Position numbers and translations under genes: made by a program. Below the pieces are notes generated by a model. It had not been told where the DNA came from and made no database searches. It saw only the letters and a list, made by a program, of their open reading frames with translations. Of a DNA stretch of 64,000 nucleotides, positions 16,350-24,493 are shown piece by piece (the first letter of the stretch is position 1; every line of letters begins with the position of its first letter). Origin of the DNA: an uncultured Muribaculaceae bacterium (lineage in GTDB: Bacteria; Bacteroidota; Bacteroidia; Bacteroidales; Muribaculaceae); contig CAJUJB010000005.1 in the NCBI GenBank assembly GCA_910586595.1, forward strand, positions 26,402 to 90,401, written 5' to 3'.

Positions 16350-18343
16350 TTGGATTTGTCTTGCTCGCTCTGGCGGCGTTGGCTTTAGCTGTTATCAGTT
16401 GTCTGCCTGATGCCGCCGGGCTTTACACCTCGCCTCCCATGCTTGTGCTGTGGGGGGCGATGGCTGTATTCTCTTTGAGATATATAATCCATAAGCGATT
16501 GTTCAAAAGACCTTCGGTATTTCTGGTGCATTTAGCATTCATAGTTATACTGATCGGAGGGGCTCTTACACACTTTTGGTCGACAGAGGAGCGTTTACAC
16601 CTGCGCCAGAACGAATCTATGAATTTTGCAGGCTATAGCATTACCTTGACAAAATTCGATATTGTTTACTATCCTGGAACCAAAACTCCGGCAGATTATA
16701 TCAGCACTTTGGAAATTGACGGAGATACAGCTTCAGTGTCGATGAATAAAACAGTAGTAAAAGGGTCTCTAAGGTTATTTCAGACAGCATACGACCAGGA
16801 TGGCCTTGGCTCAATCATCACAGTGAGCCAGGATGCCAAGGGTACGACTGTGACCTATGTTGGGTATGCGCTCCTCGCTATAGGTATGATGTTGTGTTCC
16901 ATACCTCGCAGAATCCGTAATATTTGCATTTTCATTTCCTTACTTATATTGCCCATGGGAGCTTCGGCAGCTCCAAAAAGTCTGCCAAAAGATATTGCAG
17001 AAAATATGGGGCACTTATATATCTACCATGGAGGGAGAATAAAACCCTTATCGACTCTGGCTTCTGATTTTACTTTGAAATTGTGTGGGTCGACATCGTA
17101 TAATGGATTAAGCGCTGAGCAAGTGTTTACTGGTTGGCTTTTTTACTATGATGCATGGAAAACGGAACCATGTATAAAAATAAAAGATAAGGCAAGCCGG
17201 CTTGCTATGGGGAATACTTCGGGATATGTCGCGTTAAAAGATTTTTTTAATTCAGATGGGTCGTACATATTCAAGGATGGTCTACATCCAGAGGCGAACG
17301 AAAAGTTTGCGCTTGTATCGACTGCTGCAACTGGTGCAATATGGAGTATATTTCCCTATAACTCAGTAACGGGAATAGAGTGGCTGTCGCCGGTAGATGA
17401 CCTACCGGAAGATATGAATGTGGATCAATGGCATTTTACATCTCATTGTCTGAACTATCTTTCTGAGTTGATCAATACGGGCGAGCGGGAGAAGGCTTAT
17501 TCTGTAATTGAAAAGATTAAAGCATATCAGATTCAGGAAGCCGGGGAAGTATTGCCGAGTAGTTTGCAGACTTCGTGTGAGCGTGCATTTATGAAGCTTT
17601 CGCGCACTATTTTCCCTGCAATATTTGTGCTCGTTGCAGGATTGATTCTGTTCTTTTTCCCTCACCGATACGTCTGCGTCTCCATTTTAGGGGTTGCTTC
17701 AGTTTGGATTTTGTCCCTGATTGTATTAGAGTGGATTGCCGGTGGACGCTTACCGATGGCAAATGGGTATGAAACTATGCAATGGATGGCTCTGTCGGGC
17801 GCGCTTGGAGGAGTCTACGCGTCGCGTAGGTCTACGGCTAATACCTTGGGCCCAATCTGTCTCATTGTTGTGGCGTTGGCATTGATTGTCGCACGGATGG
17901 GGCAATCAAATCCACAGGTTAGTCTTTTGGTGCCAGTCCTTCGGTCACCTCTATTGTCCATCCATGTATTGACAGTTATGATTGCCTATGCTGGCTTAGC
18001 CATTATGGCACTTGCCGGAGCAGCTTGGTTGCTCGGCAAACGGGATGTGCTTGCGGTGTCGCGGAGAATGGTGCGTCCTGTCGTATTCCTATTGGCAACC
18101 GGAATATTCATTGGCGCAGTCTGGGCCAATCAATCATGGGGCAGGTATTGGGGATGGGATCCCAAGGAAGTCTGGGCCCTTATAACTATGATTGTCTATT
18201 CATTCCCTATACATACAGCTACGCTGAAATTTTTCAAGTGCGACCGCATATACGCGATTTATACTCTCGTCGCGTTTCTATGTGTGTTAATGACTTATTT
18301 TGGAGTCAACTTTGTATTAGGCGGCCTCCATAGCTACGCATAG
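16346..18343 (+). CDS. ccsBA: Fused cytochrome c maturation protein CcsB-CcsA
   Basis: System II heme export and cytochrome c ligation protein in a single 665-residue chain. The N-terminal ResB/CcsB-like part has about four membrane helices (about 1-20, 27-46, 52-74 and 170-190) and a periplasmic loop; the C-terminal part holds about eight helices and the CcsA tryptophan-rich heme-handling WWD motif, WGRYWGWDPKEVW, at about residues 598-610, with candidate axial histidines in SIHVLTVMIAYAG and SFPIHTATL. Its start overlaps the di-heme gene by 4 bp. Because the only c-type cytochrome visible in the window is that neighbour, this copy is probably dedicated to it. The gene ends only 4 bp from the convergent stress-protein gene, with no hairpin between. 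Confidence 0.92.
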   Translation: MIGFVLLALAALALAVISCLPDAAGLYTSPPMLVLWGAMAVFSLRYIIHKRLFKRPSVFLVHLAFIVILIGGALTHFWSTEERLHLRQNESMNFAGYSITLTKFDIVYYPGTKTPADYISTLEIDGDTASVSMNKTVVKGSLRLFQTAYDQDGLGSIITVSQDAKGTTVTYVGYALLAIGMMLCSIPRRIRNICIFISLLILPMGASAAPKSLPKDIAENMGHLYIYHGGRIKPLSTLASDFTLKLCGSTSYNGLSAEQVFTGWLFYYDAWKTEPCIKIKDKASRLAMGNTSGYVALKDFFNSDGSYIFKDGLHPEANEKFALVSTAATGAIWSIFPYNSVTGIEWLSPVDDLPEDMNVDQWHFTSHCLNYLSELINTGEREKAYSVIEKIKAYQIQEAGEVLPSSLQTSCERAFMKLSRTIFPAIFVLVAGLILFFFPHRYVCVSILGVASVWILSLIVLEWIAGGRLPMANGYETMQWMALSGALGGVYASRRSTANTLGPICLIVVALALIVARMGQSNPQVSLLVPVLRSPLLSIHVLTVMIAYAGLAIMALAGAAWLLGKRDVLAVSRRMVRPVVFLLATGIFIGAVWANQSWGRYWGWDPKEVWALITMIVYSFPIHTATLKFFKCDRIYAIYTLVAFLCVLMTYFGVNFVLGGLHSYA

Positions 18344-18347
18344 AGTT

Positions 18348-19460
18348 TCAGACCGGTATTATCAGCATCGGAATATCGGTCTGAAATAAAATCTTGTGAG
18401 CCAGCCCCGGATTGAAGAGTCGGCTGAATGCATTTCGTTTCCGATTCGGCACAACAATGAGGTCGAAATTATGTGTACGGTGCAGCTCGGCGAATTCTTT
18501 ATCGCCATCCGCCTGACAGATTGGAACACTTACAAAGTGATAATGGCGGAAGTTATTGCGGCAATATTCGCTCAATCGCCTTAATGCTTTGTCGGCTGAA
18601 GTATCACTGAATCTCTTTTTCTTAGGGATATGTACTATGGTGACTGACGCCTCGGAGTTTCCGAATAGCCGATACAGGGCATCTATAGCGAGAATATCGT
18701 CTTGATTAAGATTGCTGAAGAAAAGAATATTTGAAGGATTAAGAGAGGCTTCGAGAGGCAGAGGCTCGGGCACGGTAAGTACGGTGAATCTCCCTTCATC
18801 AAGCACTTCGGCAGTGACGCTGCCAATCATTTCACTCTCTTTTTTATCGGCTCCACGTGTTCCCATTATGATTAATCTGGGGAACGTTTGCTTGGCAGAT
18901 TCGATAATCGCATCTTCCGGTACGCCTTCAACTACAGTGTGGGTAAATTTTACAACAGGAATATCACCTCGACGCATAGCAGCCCGGAGCCTGTCTGCAA
19001 AGTGATTCATGAGCTTGCGGGCATTATCAATCAGTTGTTCCCGAGCCCCGGTTTCTCCTATCTCATAAGAGAGAGAATCTGTGAACTGGACATTGCCTGC
19101 AATATAAGGGTCGATATAACTGTAGAGGAACAGCAAGTCTGATTGCTGCCGGAAGGCTATATGGCTTGCCACACATGCTGCTTTATACGAGTTTTCGCTC
19201 AGATCTACCGGCACGAGTATGGTATGAGCCGGAGAGGATGATGGTGCGGAAGTTTCTCCGAAAAGCTCGCGGTTTTCAATAATCCGGAGAGCGAGTGGCA
19301 GATCATCTTCCTTGATTCGTACACGCACGCCGGAAGAGAATCCGGGAACTTCCAGATTCACATTGTTCAACTCGACTTTGACGCCCTCATTCTCGAGCAT
19401 AGTGCGTAGAGCGAGAGCTTTCTCATAAGTATGGATTGCTACAGTGATAAGGCGTGCCAT
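18348..19460 (-). CDS. Universal stress protein with two UspA domains and N-terminal DUF2007-like domain
   Basis: A 370-residue cytoplasmic protein. Residues 1-70 resemble the small DUF2007 putative signal-transducing domain (MARLITVAIHTYEKALALR). Two Usp folds follow: the first (about 83-235) begins ILVPVDLSENSYKAA and ends with the ATP-binding-like IMGTRGADKKESEMIGSVT; the second (about 245-370) begins NILFFSNLNQDDILAIDAL and has a degenerate nucleotide loop ending FDLIVVPNRKRNAFSRL. Tandem Usp proteins respond to stress, often binding ATP or AMP, and no enzymatic role is known. The DUF2007 addition is unusual to my knowledge. It begins 17 bp downstream of the terminator that ends the small DNA-binding gene, so it must have its own weak promoter or rely on read-through. 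Confidence 0.85.
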   Translation of the reverse strand: MARLITVAIHTYEKALALRTMLENEGVKVELNNVNLEVPGFSSGVRVRIKEDDLPLALRIIENRELFGETSAPSSSPAHTILVPVDLSENSYKAACVASHIAFRQQSDLLFLYSYIDPYIAGNVQFTDSLSYEIGETGAREQLIDNARKLMNHFADRLRAAMRRGDIPVVKFTHTVVEGVPEDAIIESAKQTFPRLIIMGTRGADKKESEMIGSVTAEVLDEGRFTVLTVPEPLPLEASLNPSNILFFSNLNQDDILAIDALYRLFGNSEASVTIVHIPKKKRFSDTSADKALRRLSEYCRNNFRHYHFVSVPICQADGDKEFAELHRTHNFDLIVVPNRKRNAFSRLFNPGLAHKILFQTDIPMLIIPV

Positions 19461-19476
19461 ATTTCAAATAGTATCT

Positions 19477-19511
19477 AAAAAAAGGACGTGGCACATATGG
19501 CCGACGTCCTT
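19477..19511 (-). terminator. Rho-independent terminator of the small DNA-binding gene
   Basis: Read on the minus strand, AAGGACGT pairs with ACGTCCTT (19504-19511 with 19482-19489), with an inner GGC/GCC pairing and a run of seven Ts (19477-19483). Confidence 0.9.
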
Positions 19512-19545
19512 GTATTTTGATGAATGACCGAGATGAGAGGATTTT

Positions 19546-19803
19546 TTATTCGGCTTCTTGAGTTTGAAGTATTTCTACAGCCATGTCGTAGATAGTGCTG
19601 TCGTCAAGAACAACAATACCGCCGTCGGGGCCCGGTTCAATATGTACACCACAGTTCTTGCCGAAGTCATAGTTGCTGCCACCGAAGTAGTTGCGAACGG
19701 TCTGAACAGTGGTGTTAAGCCTGTCTGCAATCTGATGCATCGATCCGTCGGGAAGGCGATCTTTGAGGCGACGGAGTTCGTTGAAGGTGATTGTCTTGGT
19801 CAT
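19546..19803 (-). CDS. Small helix-turn-helix DNA-binding protein
   Basis: An 85-residue protein whose first 40 residues look like a helix-turn-helix: ELRRLKDRLPDGSMHQIADRL then NTTVQTVRNYFGG, with a sequence resembling resolvase or LacI-type recognition helices. The C-terminal half (IEPGPDGGIVVLDDSTIYD) is acidic and could be a dimerisation strand pair. I cannot name a family or target. It has a well-formed promoter and terminator of its own, so it is a monocistronic unit, typical of an abundant nucleoid-associated or general regulatory protein. Confidence 0.75.
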   Translation of the reverse strand: MTKTITFNELRRLKDRLPDGSMHQIADRLNTTVQTVRNYFGGSNYDFGKNCGVHIEPGPDGGIVVLDDSTIYDMAVEILQTQEAE

Positions 19804-19852
19804 ATCGTGAGGGTATTTAAGGTGAGTGATATGTTTTGTTGTTTTGTGGTTA

Positions 19853-19884
19853 CTAAGTTAATGTCAATTTTCTTACTAAACAAA
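19853..19884 (-). promoter_or_regulatory. Promoter of the small DNA-binding gene
   Basis: Minus strand TTTG (19881-19884), 20-bp spacer, TAACTTAG (19853-19860), one base off the -7 consensus. The predicted leader is about 43 nt. Confidence 0.65.
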
Positions 19885-19986
19885 CAAAAGGGCTAAAAAT
19901 TTCATATGTTTTAAAACATATTTTTGCTTTAGTGTTGCTGATTAGTAAGTTATGGCGTCTATTGGAAAAAATATTTTTTTATAATG

Positions 19987-20766
19987 TCATATTCTTTCCA
20001 CGTCGCTTGCTCTAAGCCAAGCCTTGGTGCCGTTGTTAATCTTAACGTTATACCAGCGTGGTGACACAGGGTCGTCGGGTGTGGCAACAGAGTCGACAAT
20101 CTCGACTTTTGTGCCTTCATGGATAGTCACAACTTTATCAGAAGCCGAACCAGCAGCGCGGGGAGCTGACGAGAGTTGGGTAGAGGGCTTTATAACTACG
20201 GCGGACTCATGCGATGAAGCCGCCTCAAGCGCATCAGAAGCTACATAGAGGACATAGGCAAATATAAATAACAGTACAATGCCTCCAAAAAAGCCAGTCT
20301 TACGCATGGCTATGCTCCGGGAGAATATATAAAGGGCGATTGCCGCGATGAACAGAGCGAAGACTCCGAAGGCAATCCATGCCCAGGTATCGGCTTTAGC
20401 AGCAGCTACAACACTCCGATGCATTTTTGCAAAGAACGCCGTATCGTCTTCTGGGCGATCCTGTATTCTTGACCTTACAAAATCGAGATTTTGTCTTGCA
20501 TCAGCATCGGTAGGATTAATGCGGAGTGCCCGTTCGTAGCTGATTACGGCTTTGCCCAGATTATCGTTGCGGAAGTAGGCATTTCCAAGATTATAATAAA
20601 CGGTTGCACTTTGTCCGTCGCGAGCGAGGCTTTCAAGGTAAAGGGAGATCGCTTCGCGATAATTTTCCTTGTTATATGCGGAGTCTGCCTGCTGGGCAAA
20701 GCTCGAGGCAGATACCTCAAGAGTTGCCACGCTAATAAGCAGGAGGGTAAGAATCTTCTTTATCAT
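19987..20766 (-). CDS. batE: BatE: TPR and SH3-like membrane protein
   Basis: Last gene of the moxR-bat operon. The 259-residue protein has a signal peptide (to about residue 24), two TPR repeats (YYNLGNAYFRNDNLGKAVISYERALRINP), two membrane helices near residues 130-150 and 157-177 flanking SRSIAMRKTGFF, and a C-terminal bacterial SH3-like domain (VTIHEGTKVEIVDSV ... WYNVKINNGTKAWLRASDVE). BatE is thought to work with the other Bat proteins in an envelope complex linked to aerotolerance or stress in Bacteroides; biochemical function is unknown. It starts 13 bp after the batD stop. Confidence 0.9.
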   Translation of the reverse strand: MIKKILTLLLISVATLEVSASSFAQQADSAYNKENYREAISLYLESLARDGQSATVYYNLGNAYFRNDNLGKAVISYERALRINPTDADARQNLDFVRSRIQDRPEDDTAFFAKMHRSVVAAAKADTWAWIAFGVFALFIAAIALYIFSRSIAMRKTGFFGGIVLLFIFAYVLYVASDALEAASSHESAVVIKPSTQLSSAPRAAGSASDKVVTIHEGTKVEIVDSVATPDDPVSPRWYNVKINNGTKAWLRASDVERI

Positions 20767-20779
20767 AACTGAAAAGATC

Positions 20780-22591
20780 TTATTTTTTCACATCTTCAAT
20801 ATTCTTAATAGCTGCCGTTGCCTTATTGTAGAGATCTGCGACCTCTGCCTCAGAGTGCTGAGGGGTGAAGCGTGCCATCTCACACTCATCAAGTACATCA
20901 AGCACACGGGCTGTGTCACTTTCAGAGAGACCGTAAGCATGGAGCTTTTCGGCAACATTATCACGGGTGAGCTGAGATGCTGAAATGGAGAGTTTATCGC
21001 TTATATAACCCCAAAGTGCCTTGGCGAGTGATGCATAGAAGCGATCGTTGTCGTGGGCATTCATGGCGGCTCGAGCTTCGCGCAAACGTTTGGTGGCAAC
21101 TCGTCCGGCCTTAGCGAGTTTACGTCCGGTGACATCAGCCTGGAGGCGGATATGGCGGCGATATACTATGGCAAGAAGGATAAGAATGAGGACTACAAAG
21201 ACGTATGCCATCCAGTATAGAGAACTCTGGAAGGTATAAATCACTTCATGTGACTGCTGCTCTGATTCCGACGGCTTGATATGGAGGATGTCGTTGATGA
21301 CATTGTCAATCGTTGTCTGTTGTGTGACAGCAGCTGTGCCGTTGCCACGAAGTACTCGGATTGGCATATCCGGCACCTCAATTGTCTCGTATTTTCCCGT
21401 CTCCGGATTGAAGAAGGCGAAAGGAACACCTTCGATTGTGAAATTACCAACTTCCTGCGGTACAATGGTAAAATCTGTACGGAAGGTTCCGCTCATATTG
21501 GCTCCACCTACCACATGTGCGTCGATGTCTGCCTTGGGGGTATATGCATCGATGCCAGCTGGGAAAAGAACAGAAGGCTCTGATAGATATTTGATATTGC
21601 CTCGTCCTTTGATGATATACGAGTAAACTGAGGCTTCGTTAGTGCGCATCAACTCGGGCTCGAGAGTAGTAGAGACTGTAAATTGACCAACAGCACCATT
21701 GAAGGCGGCAGGCTTAGGCTCGGGAAGCGGTTTTACTTGTAGTGAAGCTGCGTTAGAAGAAGTTGTGATCTCCTTTTCAACAGGTCTTTGGGTACGGAAG
21801 AATCCCATGTTCACCGTTTCATACTGAACGATGGTTACATCGTAGCTGCCAGAGTTGACGCTTAGCTTACCTGATTTCTGAGGGTAAAGGAGTAAACGTT
21901 TCAGAACCGCTGTATGATAATTCTGGCCATTGTAATGCTCCATGGAGGTTTCCATATTTACCGGAAGTTCCTCACACAGAAAACCTTCGAATGCTGGCTG
22001 AGTGGTGGGCATAAACGACGAAATGTCGTATTTGGTATATACCTTGATGGTGGCAACTACGGGTTCTTGCTCATAAACTGAGGATTTTGAAAAGCTTACA
22101 CGCACCAGTAGGTCATCTGCCGACACACGGCCGGCGCTTGGCTGAGGTGAAGACGAACCTCCAGGTACACTGCCGGCGGCGCCTGCTCCAGCTGACTGCT
22201 TGTCGGCAGGAAGAATCTGGAAAGATGTGCGGTGTGAGCGAAGTGTTTTTCCTCCGCAGCTAACAGACACTTCCGGAACTTCAACGGTGCCAGGCGTCTC
22301 AGCCTGATATGTGAAAGAGTAGTCAATTGAGCTAGATGTTGACATACGCCCATTGATAATCTGGGTGCTCTGCATTGTAGAAGTTGCGGGGCCGAATAAC
22401 AATACGCAACCTTCAAGCTGAGGGGCAGACGGGGGATTAGCTTCACCATCTGTCAGACGGAAGGTGAGCATGAATTTTCGTCCTTGCTCAACATTTCGCG
22501 GAGGTACGAGTGCAAACGAGGCCTGCTGAGCTACTGCAGCCAGGGCTGAGAAGGTCAGCAGAAGGAATAGTGTGAAACGTTTGATGCTCAT
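20780..22591 (-). CDS. batD: BatD: oxygen tolerance-type membrane protein
   Basis: A 603-residue protein with signal peptide (LTFSALAAVAQQ), several Ig-like beta domains facing the periplasm including RVSFSKSSVYEQEPVVATIKVY, one transmembrane helix near residues 450-470 (YWMAYVFVVLILILLAIVY) and a cytoplasmic helical tail resembling DUF4381 segments (NDRFYASLAKALWGYISDKL). This is the BatD architecture. It sits between batC and batE with short gaps (30 and 13 bp). In the bat gene family it is presumed to be a scaffold partner of the von Willebrand A proteins BatA and BatB. Confidence 0.92.
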   Translation of the reverse strand: MSIKRFTLFLLLTFSALAAVAQQASFALVPPRNVEQGRKFMLTFRLTDGEANPPSAPQLEGCVLLFGPATSTMQSTQIINGRMSTSSSIDYSFTYQAETPGTVEVPEVSVSCGGKTLRSHRTSFQILPADKQSAGAGAAGSVPGGSSSPQPSAGRVSADDLLVRVSFSKSSVYEQEPVVATIKVYTKYDISSFMPTTQPAFEGFLCEELPVNMETSMEHYNGQNYHTAVLKRLLLYPQKSGKLSVNSGSYDVTIVQYETVNMGFFRTQRPVEKEITTSSNAASLQVKPLPEPKPAAFNGAVGQFTVSTTLEPELMRTNEASVYSYIIKGRGNIKYLSEPSVLFPAGIDAYTPKADIDAHVVGGANMSGTFRTDFTIVPQEVGNFTIEGVPFAFFNPETGKYETIEVPDMPIRVLRGNGTAAVTQQTTIDNVINDILHIKPSESEQQSHEVIYTFQSSLYWMAYVFVVLILILLAIVYRRHIRLQADVTGRKLAKAGRVATKRLREARAAMNAHDNDRFYASLAKALWGYISDKLSISASQLTRDNVAEKLHAYGLSESDTARVLDVLDECEMARFTPQHSEAEVADLYNKATAAIKNIEDVKK

Positions 22592-22621
22592 AAATTCAAA
22601 AGTCGGGTTAAACAGCTGTTA

Positions 22622-23440
22622 TTACCAAGGTTTGTCGGTTTGAGGACGCCCAGCAGGTTGTTCTTGTTCCTTAACCTTTTTACGAGTCTGATTCTCCTTA
22701 TTCTGCATGGATTGGAGAATCTGTTGGGCAGATTGAGTCATCTGCTGAGGTTGAGGTTGCTGCTGTTGTTGTTGCTGGTCCTGCTGTTGATCCTGATTCT
22801 GATCTTGGTTCTGATCCTGTTGCTGCTGTTGATCTTGTTGATCTTGATTCTGGTCTTGGTTCTGATCCTGATTTTCCTGTTCTTCTTTTTTGAGTTGGGC
22901 AAGCCTGAGATTCTCTCTGGCTTCCATATTGTCAGGATTCAGACGGAGGGCACTTTTATAGAGGGCAATACTTTGATCGTACTGCTCATCGTTGAATGAT
23001 ATATTGCCAAGGTTGTAATACGCCTTCTCAGCAATCTCAGGTTGATACTGTCGCGCATCAGGGATAAGTTCTTCAAAAATGGCGGCCGCTTGCATGCGCG
23101 GATCGTTCTGAGTTCCCTTATTATCATCCGACTGTAATTTAAGCAGAGTGACTGCTTTATTGTAGCGGGCGCGTATCGAACCGGAATTTACGTCAAGAGC
23201 TTTGTCGTACTCTTCAAGAGCTTCGTGATATTTTTCTTTTTCAAAAAGGGAATTTCCTCGACGTATGTCATTGCGCTCCGCCTTATAGGATTTGGACGGA
23301 GTATTATATTCGGCTTGCCTCTGAGGCTGTACCGGTTCTTGAATCTGCGCGGTATCGGGGCCTTGTGGCATTGCAAGTTGAGCGTTTGCCATGCATGATG
23401 CCACGATAAGGAGAGATATGGAAATTGCTGATTTCTTCAT
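22622..23440 (-). CDS. batC: BatC: tetratricopeptide protein with Gln/Asp-rich tail
   Basis: A 272-residue protein from the start at 23440, which overlaps the batB stop by 4 bp (ATGA); an upstream in-frame ATG at 23503 lies inside batB and would remove the signal peptide from the N-terminus. The signal is MKKSAISISLLIVASCMANA. TPR units follow: GNSLFEKEKYHEALEEYDKAL and YYNLGNISFNDEQYDQSIALY. The last third is a low-complexity stretch of Gln, Asp and Asn repeats (about residues 190-235) and a basic end. BatC is a periplasmic partner of BatA/BatB in aerotolerance-type complexes; the tail may be a flexible linker. Confidence 0.88.
   Translation of the reverse strand: MKKSAISISLLIVASCMANAQLAMPQGPDTAQIQEPVQPQRQAEYNTPSKSYKAERNDIRRGNSLFEKEKYHEALEEYDKALDVNSGSIRARYNKAVTLLKLQSDDNKGTQNDPRMQAAAIFEELIPDARQYQPEIAEKAYYNLGNISFNDEQYDQSIALYKSALRLNPDNMEARENLRLAQLKKEEQENQDQNQDQNQDQQDQQQQQDQNQDQNQDQQQDQQQQQQQPQPQQMTQSAQQILQSMQNKENQTRKKVKEQEQPAGRPQTDKPW
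22746..22880. repeat. Low-complexity Gln/Asp/Asn codon repeat in batC
   Basis: The coding strand repeats CAG/CAA with GAT/GAC and AAC/AAT units (DQNQ and DQQQ type peptides). The copy number is likely to vary between strains through slippage because units are in frame. Confidence 0.8.
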
Positions 23441-24483
23441 CGTTTTTCCTCCTTTTTTGCAGCGACTGCTTCTTTGGAGAAGAAGTTGATGCCTTTGAGC
23501 CAACTAATCTTTCGGTTGACAATGAATACATCGATTAAAATGAACACGAATGCCAGGAATGCGAAGGTGGGGAATTGCTCTGCCCCTGCAGTATAGCTTA
23601 CCGTACTGAACTCAGATTTCTGGAGTTTGTCAAGTTGTGATTCCAGATCTCCCAGCGCGGATGGAGATGCTCCGTTGACGTAAATGCCATCGCCGGCACG
23701 AGCAATGTCGTCGGCGAGTTTCTCATTAAGAGCTGTAACAACCGGTGCGCCTTCTGCAGTTGAAAAACCAGGCAGGACGGCCCCGGTGGAGGTGCCAAGA
23801 CCAATTACATCAATCTGGATGCCATTCTCGGCTGCTAACTTGGCTGCATCAATGGCGGCGCCTTCATGATCTTCAGCATCTGTAATGAGAATAATGGCTT
23901 TATGCATGTCTTCTGCTGGAGAAAAACCATTCATGGCCATTTTGATTGCACTTGCAATATCCGTTCCTTGATAAGCAATCAAAGATGGATTAAGCTCGTT
24001 TAGGTACATTTTTGCAGTATAGAAGTCGGAGGTAAGAGGCATCTGCATCTTAGACTGACCTGCGAAAATAACTAAACCAACTTTATCATTATCCAGGCGG
24101 TCAACTAATTTTTCCAAAAGTAGACGCGCACGGTCAAGACGACTTACACCATCAGGCCGATCGGTAGAAGATGCAAGCATGGAGTTTGAAACGTCGAATG
24201 CAATCATTACCTCGATGCCAGCCGCTGTTTCCTGCTGTTCTTTTGCCCCAGCACGAGGACGGGCCAACATCACAACCATGGATGCCAGCGCAATCAAAGC
24301 TAATGTAATTTTGATGGCCGGGGTATATTTGGATGCATCCGGCATAAGTCGGGCAACAACGTCGGGGCGGCCGAAACGACGTAATTTTGCCCGTCTGGCC
24401 GCGCGGGCTGCCAGATAGAGCAGCACAAAGCCCGGCACAAGTGCGAGCATGTAGAGATATTGCGGGTGTGCGAAATCAAACAT
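23437..24483 (-). CDS. batB: BatB: von Willebrand factor A membrane protein
   Basis: A 348-residue inner-membrane protein. Two N-terminal helices (about 8-25 and 58-75) precede a vWA domain with an intact MIDAS: DVSNSMLAS (DxSxS), the conserved Thr in AYQGTDIASAI and the Asp in ILITDAEDHEG. A third helix lies near residues 308-325 (FAFLAFVFILIDVFIV). This topology places the vWA domain in the periplasm. Its end overlaps batC and it starts 10 bp after batA. Bat vWA proteins are believed to assemble with MoxR ATPases, the usual chaperone partners of vWA proteins. Confidence 0.93.
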   Translation of the reverse strand: MFDFAHPQYLYMLALVPGFVLLYLAARAARRAKLRRFGRPDVVARLMPDASKYTPAIKITLALIALASMVVMLARPRAGAKEQQETAAGIEVMIAFDVSNSMLASSTDRPDGVSRLDRARLLLEKLVDRLDNDKVGLVIFAGQSKMQMPLTSDFYTAKMYLNELNPSLIAYQGTDIASAIKMAMNGFSPAEDMHKAIILITDAEDHEGAAIDAAKLAAENGIQIDVIGLGTSTGAVLPGFSTAEGAPVVTALNEKLADDIARAGDGIYVNGASPSALGDLESQLDKLQKSEFSTVSYTAGAEQFPTFAFLAFVFILIDVFIVNRKISWLKGINFFSKEAVAAKKEEKR

Positions 24484-24493
24484 AGAACATCAA

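Noticed and set aside
22746..22880. Repeated units as a possible CRISPR array
   Set aside because: The repeats are codon-level Gln/Asp repeats inside batC without spacers.
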